10,894 nucleotides of DNA from assembly GCA_038326995.1 (NCBI GenBank), contig JBBQKP010000111.1, forward strand, positions 1 through 10,894, given 5' to 3'. Position numbers and translations under genes: made by a program. Under the pieces are notes generated by a model, which was not told the DNA's origin, searched no databases, and saw only the letters and a list, made by a program, of their open reading frames with translations. Position 1 is the first letter of the stretch. Each line of letters begins with the position of its first letter. Origin of the DNA: JBBQKP01 sp038326995. Lineage in GTDB: Bacteria > Planctomycetota > Phycisphaerae > Tepidisphaerales > Tepidisphaeraceae. Positions 1 to 5,866 of this stretch are shown here, piece after piece.

Positions 1-155
1 TGACATCGACGCAGCAGCCGATCTTCCAGGCCGGGGGCGTGGACGAGCGCCTGGCAGATCTCGAGCCCACATCCAGGCGCGAGCAGTGCACGAGCTGCCC
101 GTTCGAGGTCAAGCCCGACGGGTCGATCACGCGAAAGCTGAGCGTGGTGAGCTGA
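1..155 (+). CDS. 3' end of an unrecognised gene (partial)
   Basis: The frame starting at base 3 is open from the window edge to a TGA at 153-155, giving 50 residues of a C-terminus. The tail contains a CTSCPF motif with two closely spaced cysteines and ends ITRKLSVVS. The residue mix looks protein-like, with no low-complexity runs. The C-x-x-C pair could be a metal or redox site, but that is a guess from four residues. I do not recognise the family. The next gene on the same strand starts 94 bases later, so the two could share a transcript, although the inverted repeat at 222-247 lies between them. It could also be a chance open stretch, since only 155 bases are visible. Confidence 0.45.
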   Translation, partial: TSTQQPIFQAGGVDERLADLEPTSRREQCTSCPFEVKPDGSITRKLSVVS

Positions 156-221
156 TGTGGTGAGCAAAAACGGTCGGGATAGTTGAAGCTGCGCAACCAC
201 GCTTTTTTCAAGCCGTGAGGT

Positions 222-247
222 GATTTAGGCCGATGATCGCCTAAATC
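222..247. repeat. Perfect 9-bp inverted repeat next to a start codon
   Basis: GATTTAGGC (222-230) and GCCTAAATC (239-247) are exact reverse complements separated by the 8-base loop CGATGATC. The right arm ends two bases before the ATG at 250, exactly where a ribosome binding site would lie, and no Shine-Dalgarno sequence is present there. It could be an operator for a dimeric regulator, or an mRNA hairpin that limits ribosome access. No T-run follows, so it is not an obvious terminator. Confidence 0.7.
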
Positions 248-249
248 TC

Positions 250-999
250 ATGCTATTCGCTCGCGAAACAACCGAATCCGCCGCTCAGTCTACAAAGGAC
301 GCCGCCGCTACAGGCGGGCAGGCAGCCAAAGATGCCGGGCACTCGCTCGAGGCCGCTTTGTCGCATTACCTGCAAGTCCCTTCGAGCTGGCCTTCACAGG
401 CGCAGTTCCTGCAGTTCTGCTCTGACATCGGCCCGGCCGCGTCGATCCTGCTCATCATCGGCGGGCTCGCGTATCTCGTCTACGGCAACTCGATGCACCG
501 CCCGCTCGTGTCGCTCAATATCACGCTGCTAGGCGCATGGATCGGCGGGTTCCTCGGCCATCAGATCGGCGGGACCGTTCCGGGCCTGTTGATCGGCGCG
601 TTCGTCGCGTGTGCGCTCTCATTCCCAATGCTGCGCCCGGGCATCGCCATCATCGCGGGCGTCGTCGGCTTCGCACTGGGCGCATCAATGTGGAACATCT
701 GCACCCTCGACCCAAAATTCGCCCCGGCCGGCGGATTAATCGGGGCGACCTTCTTCTCCATGCTCACCTTCATTCTCATGGGCACGACACTGACCATCAG
801 CACCTCGCTCCAAGGCGCGATGATGCTGGTCGTCGGCATTCTCGGGCTGGTGTATCGCTCACCTTCTATCGGCACGACCGTCGCCGATTCGATGAAGAGT
901 TATCCGTACATTCTGCTTTTTGCGATCCTCGTGCCCGCGGTGGTCGGGTGCATCGTGCAGACTTCCGGGACGCCGACGCCGGCGAAGAAGTCGGCCTGA
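250..999 (+). CDS. Multi-pass membrane protein of unknown function
   Basis: This 249-residue protein is not one I recognise. Residues 1-50 are hydrophilic and rich in Ala, Lys, Gln and Thr, with a heptad-like look (TKDAAATGGQAAKDAG) that suggests a cytoplasmic or surface helix rather than a signal peptide. From about residue 60 to 236 there are six or seven hydrophobic segments (roughly 61-78, 86-104, 107-126, 130-150, 160-182, 187-203, 218-236), rich in Gly and closely packed, which places it in the inner membrane. The tail (TPTPAKKSA) is short and basic. The pattern of Gly-rich helix pairs recalls TMEM198/DUF4203-type proteins, but this is only a resemblance of topology. An in-frame stop at 226-228 and no other ATG after it fix the start at 250. 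There is no Shine-Dalgarno; the 222-247 inverted repeat takes its place. It converges on the lysyl-oxidase-like gene. Confidence 0.8.
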   Translation: MLFARETTESAAQSTKDAAATGGQAAKDAGHSLEAALSHYLQVPSSWPSQAQFLQFCSDIGPAASILLIIGGLAYLVYGNSMHRPLVSLNITLLGAWIGGFLGHQIGGTVPGLLIGAFVACALSFPMLRPGIAIIAGVVGFALGASMWNICTLDPKFAPAGGLIGATFFSMLTFILMGTTLTISTSLQGAMMLVVGILGLVYRSPSIGTTVADSMKSYPYILLFAILVPAVVGCIVQTSGTPTPAKKSA

Positions 1000-1100
1000 T
1001 ACGGATTGAAGTAGAGTTTTATTGCGAAAAATTGAAGGGCGGCCGGGATTACCGCCGGTGAACCAATGATCCGGCAGAGGCGTCACGGAGTTTTGCCCCC

Positions 1101-1151
1101 CAGAGTGACGACCTTCAGAGTGACGACCTTCAGAGTGACGCCCTCCAGAGT
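1101..1151. repeat. 15-bp tandem repeat, 3.4 copies
   Basis: The unit CAGAGTGACGACCTT occurs exactly twice (1101-1115, 1116-1130). A third copy has two changes (1131-1145), and a partial fourth covers CAGAGT (1146-1151). It lies in the 187-base gap between the convergent membrane-protein and lysyl-oxidase-like genes. No clear intrinsic terminator was found in this gap, and the function of the repeat is unknown. Confidence 0.85.
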
Positions 1152-1186
1152 CGTGGGAGCTCACTGAGTTTCGCCTAACTTCCTGA

Positions 1187-3496
1187 TCACCTTAGCAAGT
1201 CGCTTGAGCCGCGACCCTTGTTGTCACTGCCCAGGAGAATCGGTGCGACGGGCGGAAGCAGCGTGCGATTGAAATTGCGGGCGATCAGCACGAGGTCCTG
1301 GAAATCGACCAGGCCCAGCGGATCGCGATTGACGTTGCCCTCGCTGAAGAGCTTGCCGGACGTATTGAAGTTACGAGCCAGAATCACCAGATCGTTAAAA
1401 TCGACGGTGCGGTTGTTGTTGACATCGCCCGATAGCACGAAGAAATCGACCGAAGCCGCGGCCTGCAGCGGCGCGCCCAGCGCGTGCGTCACGCCGGCCG
1501 GGTTGATGGCAGCACGATAGTTACCGTCGGGCAGTGCGTCGAAGAATGCGGTCCCGCGATTGGTGCCCGTTACATAGCTGACGCTCGAAGCGGGAAAGGT
1601 CTGCCCGGTCAAACGATTGGTGGCGATGACATCACCCGGATCGAAGGAGCTGTTGACGTCGAGTGAAAAGTTGAAGGACGTTTCGGCGGCGCTGCGCTGG
1701 TTGGCGAACGCGCTGGAGGTGACGGCCGGGCCGAGGTCGGCAAGGGTGATCGAGATCGGGCTCACCCCAACAGCGTAGTTGGAATTGGGAGTGATGGTGA
1801 TGATGATGGTTTCCCCGGATTCGATGAATGAATCAGAGAGGGGAATGATGTCGATGGTCTTGGTGCTGCTTTCGGCGTCGAAGACGATCGATCCGGGCAG
1901 GGCGACATAATCCACGCCCGCGGTCGCGGTTCCAGAGACGGTATAGTTGACGGTGACGGTGCTGGTGACGGGCCCGTTGCGGGACAGTGTGAAACGCCCG
2001 GCCGAGTTGCCAGCTTCGGACGCCTGCGTGACTGAAACGCCGTCGATGGCGGGTTTGAGGTTGGTCACGAACGCGTAGTTGCTGCTGAGGCGCTCGTTGA
2101 AAACGTTCGTCAGGGCGTAATAGGTCTGACCTCGTACGAAGTTCACCGTCACGGTTTCGACGGCGATGTTGCTGGTCGTTCCGGACCTGGGAACGGTGGA
2201 GCGGCCCAGCTCGACGAAGTTGGAGTCGTAAACGTACAGATCAACATCACCGCTGGCGGCGAGGGTCTGCACGGTGGCGGAGCCTGAACTGGACGCGATG
2301 AACCTGAAGTAGTCATCATCAGAAGCGGAGTGAGCGGTGAGCCCGGGCTCGGTGGCGGTTCCGCGAATGCCCAGATTGGTCGCACGAGCGAATGAATTGT
2401 TGGGCCCGCCGGCGGCTTGCTGGTCGAAGCGATCGGGGAGAATGACCGAGCCGGTGGCGTTGTTGTTGGAAACGGTAAACGCGAAGAGGCCCGTGTTGTT
2501 GACCTCGTTGCTTTCCAGAACGCCGTTGTTGGCATCGAGGGTGATTTCGATGAAGTACTGACCGTTGGGAACGCCTGTGATGTCGATCCACTGCCCGTCG
2601 AGGCTTGCGCTGTAGATGTCGGCGTAACCGACGCTGATGCCCTGAAGCGACCCGCAGCCGGTCGAAGGTTGCCCGGATGCACCGTAGCTGGGAATCGTGG
2701 TGGAGCTTGAACCATTCAGCATGGTGAAGCTGCTGTTGATGTTGATGAGGCAAAAGCCGACCTTCTCGCCATCGACCTGCGTGCCGTCGTTTCGCATCGC
2801 GACTCCGCCTGCCGTGCCGCCTACATTTTGCAGGAGTCGGTATCGGGCGTATCCGTCGAAGTGGGTATGGGAATGGGCGGCGTGATAGGTGAATCGACCC
2901 GCGACGCGGTCGCCGGCAGCGGTGAAGTTGCGGGCGACGGGGTTGTAATTGTAAAGACGCTGGAAAACGGTCTGCGTGCCGTCAGCATTGACCGGCCCAC
3001 CGACGAGCGTGGCCGGGCCGACGCCTTCGTTGTTTACCGCGGTGCCGAAACGCAAGAGCGAGCGTCCCGGGAACGCGCTGTTGGTCTGTTCGATGTAGGG
3101 TGTGCCGTCGAGCTTAGGTACGAAATCGGGCAGGGCGGGCGCGTTCGGATCGACACTTGATCCGGATCCACCTGCGCCAGGCTTGGAAGCCGCACGGGTC
3201 AGTTGGTTGTCGGTGATGATTTTGAATCCGGGCGACGGATAAACCGGGAGCTGATTGTCCTCTTCAATAAAGTGCGGGTCGATGGTCGCCTGCGTGGCGG
3301 CGGGGAGTTGCTCGAACAAGGATCGCGGAATGTGCTCGTTCGCCGTCCAGACATAATCCGCCGATAGCACGTCATGAGGAATGCTCGCGGCATGCCCTGC
3401 GTGGAACACGCGACGCGGCTCAAGAAGATCGACATACACCGCGGGCAAGCGACGCGACAATTTTCGAACGACGGCAAACCGAGTGGCGAGATGCAT
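1187..3496 (-). CDS. Secreted lysyl-oxidase-like protein with PPC, Calx-beta and dockerin-like modules
   Basis: This 769-residue protein probably oxidises primary amines (such as lysine side chains) to aldehydes outside the cytoplasm. Residues 1-30 carry a basic stretch and the planctomycete LEPRRVF motif instead of a classical signal peptide. A lysyl oxidase domain spans about 121-343. It has the copper-site HxHxH at His208, His210 and His212, and Lys245 (in EKVGFCL) and Tyr295 (before SASLDGQWIDIT), which match the Lys320 and Tyr355 that form lysine tyrosylquinone in human LOX. The typical end LESNEVNN is at 328-334. Only two cysteines lie in the domain (249, 281), far fewer than in animal LOX. 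A PPC-type beta domain follows (367-481), then a Calx-beta domain (484-588, with TATAGVDY and ESGETIIITI), an Ig-like stretch (591-688) and two dockerin-like repeats (689-711, 719-743). Both repeats have imperfect calcium loops (for example Asn695 and Arg696 where Asp-Gly is usual). A GGAG lies 4 bases before the ATG. The real substrate is unknown. Confidence 0.88.
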   Translation of the reverse strand: MHLATRFAVVRKLSRRLPAVYVDLLEPRRVFHAGHAASIPHDVLSADYVWTANEHIPRSLFEQLPAATQATIDPHFIEEDNQLPVYPSPGFKIITDNQLTRAASKPGAGGSGSSVDPNAPALPDFVPKLDGTPYIEQTNSAFPGRSLLRFGTAVNNEGVGPATLVGGPVNADGTQTVFQRLYNYNPVARNFTAAGDRVAGRFTYHAAHSHTHFDGYARYRLLQNVGGTAGGVAMRNDGTQVDGEKVGFCLININSSFTMLNGSSSTTIPSYGASGQPSTGCGSLQGISVGYADIYSASLDGQWIDITGVPNGQYFIEITLDANNGVLESNEVNNTGLFAFTVSNNNATGSVILPDRFDQQAAGGPNNSFARATNLGIRGTATEPGLTAHSASDDDYFRFIASSSGSATVQTLAASGDVDLYVYDSNFVELGRSTVPRSGTTSNIAVETVTVNFVRGQTYYALTNVFNERLSSNYAFVTNLKPAIDGVSVTQASEAGNSAGRFTLSRNGPVTSTVTVNYTVSGTATAGVDYVALPGSIVFDAESSTKTIDIIPLSDSFIESGETIIITITPNSNYAVGVSPISITLADLGPAVTSSAFANQRSAAETSFNFSLDVNSSFDPGDVIATNRLTGQTFPASSVSYVTGTNRGTAFFDALPDGNYRAAINPAGVTHALGAPLQAAASVDFFVLSGDVNNNRTVDFNDLVILARNFNTSGKLFSEGNVNRDPLGLVDFQDLVLIARNFNRTLLPPVAPILLGSDNKGRGSSDLLR

Positions 3497-3500
3497 GGTG

Positions 3501-3504
3501 CTCC
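3501..3504 (-). promoter_or_regulatory. Ribosome binding site of the lysyl-oxidase-like gene
   Basis: On the minus strand GGAG lies 4 bases before the ATG at 3496-3494. It is the only clear Shine-Dalgarno sequence among the seven complete genes of the window, and it supports the chosen start. Confidence 0.5.
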
Positions 3505-3943
3505 AAGCTGGGTGTTAAAAATTTTGAAGCGGGCAAGAAAATACACCTGACAGATGGGAAAACGATAGCGGGAGATTGTCGTTGCCGAGCGAGAATTCGA
3601 ATCGGCGCGATTCAGACACGGTCACACGCCAGCGAGCAACTCCCTGTCATTTCCCTGACAATTCACAGTATTTTTACTGCACGAGTGGAGAACAGGCGGG
3701 TGATGTGATCTGCGAGCTCGAAGTGTACGCCGAGTCGGATGACGCCGCAATCATTGATTGCATTGATTGGGCCCACTTTTTGCGAATTGAAAGTCCTCGC
3801 CCGTAAACATCGGCCGAACCTTTTCCTGGTCGCGACGACGCCAATTCCGCGGGTGATTCGTGTTTTAGAACGAGCCGGGAACTTCAAAGTTTAAAGCAAC
3901 ACGTCAGCCGTTTGCAGCTTTTCGCATTTGCTTGGACGTTTTG
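3505..3943. other. Intergenic stretch upstream of the lysyl-oxidase-like gene
   Basis: This stretch should hold the promoter of the lysyl-oxidase-like gene, but no convincing -35/-10 pair stands out on the minus strand. A + strand open frame runs from a TTG at 3576 to 3806 (76 codons). Its last part (VICELEVYAESDDAAIIDC) looks protein-like, but it has no ATG start and no recognisable family, so it is not called a gene. CATTGATTG is repeated twice in tandem at 3752-3769. Confidence 0.5.
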
Positions 3944-4039
3944 GGTGCCACGACTTGTATTCAAGTCGTGAAAGGCGCGAGCAGTAGAATCGCCTGTATT
4001 TTTCGAGCGTATCACGACTTGCGTACAAGTCGTGGCACC
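3944..4039. repeat. REPIN-like element A (96 bp, inverted hairpin ends)
   Basis: The outer 16 bases, GGTGCCACGACTTGTA (3944-3959), recur as an exact reverse complement at 4024-4039. Each end also folds on itself: CACGACTTG (3949-3957) pairs with CAAGTCGTG (3962-3970) across the loop TATT, and CACGACTTG (4013-4021) pairs with CAAGTCGTG (4026-4034) across CGTA. Two perfect 9-bp hairpins in inverted orientation, joined by about 42 bases, are the layout of REP doublets (BIME/REPIN). It lies between aroA and the lysyl-oxidase-like gene, outside any reading frame. It shares its end sequence and length with the element at 6790-6884. Confidence 0.85.
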
Positions 4040-4200
4040 AGATATCGTGAAATTCCGGCATTAGGCTGAAGTGTTACCTTTTAGGAATGATCTATTGCTC
4101 ATCACACATAAAACTTCTTGTGATTCTGGAATAATTAATGCACAGGTCAGAGACCCGTGCCACCATCAGAGTGTCGGTTGGGTCGAGCACCAGTCGCAAA

Positions 4201-4236
4201 TCACTTGACGCAGCACTTAACGCATCACTTGGCATT
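4201..4236. repeat. 12-bp tandem repeat across the aroA stop codon
   Basis: Three units follow each other: TCACTTGACGCA (4201-4212), GCACTTAACGCA (4213-4224) and TCACTTGGCATT (4225-4236). The first base triplet of the third unit is the aroA stop (TGA on the minus strand). The first unit supplies a second in-frame TGA 24 bases further on. This suggests slippage or duplication of the gene end. Confidence 0.75.
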
Positions 4237-5550
4237 GGCACTCGCTCGGACGCACTTTTCCAAATCCTGGAAAAACTCCGGATACGTCTTGTTCACACAC
4301 GCGGGGTCGTTGATCACCACACCCGCAACGCGAGTGGACGCCACGGCGAAACTCATGGCCATGCGGTGGTCATCATAGGTGTCGATCGCGGCGGCATCGA
4401 CGATGAACGGCGGATGAATCGTCATCACATCATCGGCAGTCAGGTCTACATTCGCGCCCATCTTCGAAAGCTCGGTTCGTAAGGCCTCGATGCGGTCGGT
4501 CTCTTTCTTGCGAAGCGAATGGATGCCGCGAAGTGTGGTCGGCCCCTTGGCGAATATCGCCGCCACGCCCAGCGTCTGGGCCATGTCGGGCATGAGCGAA
4601 AGGTCGGCGTCGATTCCTTCCAGTTCGTCCGTGCCGGTGATCTGAATCGAATCGGCCTGAACGTGGACGTCCGCGCCCATCTTGCGAAGCAGCGAGCAGA
4701 ATTTCGCATCGCCCTGAAGGCTTCTGTGACCCAGATTATCGATGCGGACGCGCGAGCCGGGATTAATCGCGGCGGCGGCGAGGAAATAGCTCGCGTTGCT
4801 GGCGTCGGGCTCGATGGTGTGATGGGCGGTCTTGTATTTGCCTTTTGAGACGACGATGAGAGACGGGTCGCCGTGTTCGTCGCGCTCGAGTTCGACCGTA
4901 TGCCCGAACTCGTCCATCAGCCGCATCGTCATCTCGACATACGGCCAGCTGCTGCGATCGGGCCCCAGAGTCACCTTCACTTCATTGCGTGCGTAGGGCG
5001 CGGCCATCAGCAGTGCACTGAGAAACTGGCTGCTGTCCTCATTTCCAAACCCGTAGCGAACGAATCCGCCCGCCAGCGTATCGGCATCAATCCGCAAAGG
5101 CGGCATGCCTTCCTGCATGGAGTAATCAATTCGCGCGCCCAGGTTCTTGAGCATCCGAACCAGCCCGCCGATCGGACGCTGACGCATCCGCGCGATGCCG
5201 TCGAGCGAGTAACTGCCCCGGCCCAGCGTGAGCATCGCCGTCAGAAAGCGGATCGTCGTGCCGCTGTTGCCCACGAAGAGATCGGCCGACGCTTTTGGAA
5301 TGCGCCCGCCGCAGCCGTGAAGGCGTACGCGACGATCGGGCCTGTCGATGATGAGTTTGAAGCCGAGCCGCGTGAGCGATTCGAGCATGACCAGCGTGTC
5401 ATCGGCGAAGAGGAGATTGTCGAGATCGACAATGCCGTCCGACATCGCCGCCATCACCAGCGCGCGATTCGAAAGACTCTTGCTGCCCGGCGGAGTGATC
5501 GCGGCATCGAACGGCCGGGTGATGGGTTCTGGATTGATCGACGCCGACAT
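4225..5550 (-). CDS. aroA: 3-phosphoshikimate 1-carboxyvinyltransferase (EPSP synthase)
   Basis: AroA joins shikimate-3-phosphate and phosphoenolpyruvate to give EPSP, the sixth step of the shikimate pathway to aromatic amino acids, in the cytoplasm. The 441-residue protein has the normal length and all the expected motifs: PPGSKSLSNRA (20-30, with the PEP/S3P-binding Lys24), GNSGTTIR (94-101), RMRQRPIGG (121-129), EPDAS (247-251), LMPDMAQTL (319-327, with catalytic Asp322), KKETDRIEALR (348-358, with Glu350), DDHRMAMS (393-400) and NKTYPEFF (420-427, with Lys421). The Gly of the NSG motif, at the glyphosate-related position, is retained. The frame stays open upstream to a TTG at 5601, but the ATG at 5550 fits the family start (ITRPFDAAITPPGSK follows soon) and is preferred. 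There is no Shine-Dalgarno. A possible promoter ends 7 bases before the ATG. It stands alone, with no other aromatic pathway gene nearby. Confidence 0.96.
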   Translation of the reverse strand: MSASINPEPITRPFDAAITPPGSKSLSNRALVMAAMSDGIVDLDNLLFADDTLVMLESLTRLGFKLIIDRPDRRVRLHGCGGRIPKASADLFVGNSGTTIRFLTAMLTLGRGSYSLDGIARMRQRPIGGLVRMLKNLGARIDYSMQEGMPPLRIDADTLAGGFVRYGFGNEDSSQFLSALLMAAPYARNEVKVTLGPDRSSWPYVEMTMRLMDEFGHTVELERDEHGDPSLIVVSKGKYKTAHHTIEPDASNASYFLAAAAINPGSRVRIDNLGHRSLQGDAKFCSLLRKMGADVHVQADSIQITGTDELEGIDADLSLMPDMAQTLGVAAIFAKGPTTLRGIHSLRKKETDRIEALRTELSKMGANVDLTADDVMTIHPPFIVDAAAIDTYDDHRMAMSFAVASTRVAGVVINDPACVNKTYPEFFQDLEKCVRASANAK

Positions 5551-5557
5551 GTGTGTG

Positions 5558-5587
5558 GATATATCCAATGATGCGGCAGGGGTCCAA
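5558..5587 (-). promoter_or_regulatory. Possible aroA promoter, perhaps leaderless
   Basis: On the minus strand TTGGAC (5587-5582) is followed by an 18-base spacer and TATATC (5563-5558). Both boxes match the sigma-70 consensus only in part. The -10-like box ends 7 bases before the aroA ATG at 5550, so transcription would start at or next to the start codon. The MOSC-gene terminator just upstream means aroA needs its own promoter. The boxes were read by eye. Confidence 0.35.
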
Positions 5588-5604
5588 TCACAGGGGTCCA
5601 ATCA
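5577..5604. repeat. 14-bp perfect tandem repeat upstream of aroA
   Basis: CAGGGGTCCAATCA occurs at 5577-5590 and again at 5591-5604 without a gap. Each copy carries a TTGGAC on the minus strand, and the proximal one is the -35-like box of the possible aroA promoter. The pair could be a double operator or a simple duplication. Confidence 0.75.
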
Positions 5605-5644
5605 CGAGTGTCCGATGATGAATCGGTCAGGACGCGATTAGATT

Positions 5645-5689
5645 AAAAAAGAGCTTCCCGAGGGGTGGCTCCGATCCACCTCGGGAAGC
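5645..5689 (-). terminator. Intrinsic terminator downstream of the MOSC gene
   Basis: GCTTCCCGA (5653-5661) pairs with TCGGGAAGC (5681-5689). Inside this, GGTGG (5664-5668) pairs with CCACC (5676-5680), leaving a two-base bulge and a 7-base loop. Read on the minus strand, the stem is followed within two bases by six Ts (5650-5645). This suits the end of the transcript that starts at the MOSC gene, about 180 bases beyond its stop codon, and separates it from aroA. Confidence 0.75.
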
Positions 5690-5695
5690 ATGCCA

Positions 5696-5745
5696 CGGCA
5701 GTGATGCCGGGAGGCGAAGTCGGCCGAGCTTTCGCCCGGCCTTTT
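5696..5745. other. Two further hairpins next to the MOSC-gene terminator
   Basis: CGGCA (5696-5700) pairs with TGCCG (5705-5709) around GTGA, a GNRA-type loop if read on the + strand. GGCCGAGC (5722-5729) faces GCCCGGCC (5734-5741). On the minus strand this pairs over all 8 bp with one G-U wobble and a GAAA tetraloop; on the + strand it has an A-C mismatch and is followed by TTTT. With the terminator stem at 5653-5689 this makes three hairpins in a row. They could be a structured 3' UTR of the MOSC mRNA or a small RNA. The strand evidence is mixed. I match it to no known RNA family. The remaining bases up to the MOSC stop codon (5746-5866) show nothing clear. Confidence 0.45.
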
Positions 5746-5866
5746 CCGTTTGCATTTTATCCGCAACCGCCAAAGCGGTCAACGCATTCGCGGCCGAAAG
5801 CCCGGGCCGATCATTTTGATGTAAGTCAATATCTGACAATATCTAAAGACGAATCAACCCTGCGAT

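Noticed and set aside
1000..1100. Possible terminator of the membrane-protein gene (GGCGG...CCGCC, 1038-1056)
   Set aside because: Only 5 bp of stem and no following T-run; too weak to call.
3576..3806. 76-codon + strand open frame with a protein-like C-terminal half
   Set aside because: It starts only at a TTG placed one base after GGAG, has no ATG in frame, and has no recognisable family. It may be a small or decayed gene but cannot be supported from sequence alone.
3944..4039. CRISPR or insertion-sequence interpretation of the repeats
   Set aside because: There are no regularly spaced direct repeats with unique spacers and no transposase gene in the window; the elements are far too short for an autonomous insertion sequence.
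4098..4124. ATCACA...TGTGAT inverted repeat downstream of aroA
   Set aside because: Only about 6 bp with a 12-base loop and no T-run; likely chance.
4873..5571. Long + strand frame (232 codons) opposite aroA
   Set aside because: It is antisense to unmistakable EPSP synthase motifs and has a His/Arg-rich composition typical of shadow frames.
5551..5601. Longer aroA start at a TTG (17 extra residues)
   Set aside because: The extra residues are not typical of the family, the TTG lies in the 14-bp tandem repeat, and the ATG at 5550 gives the normal N-terminus.
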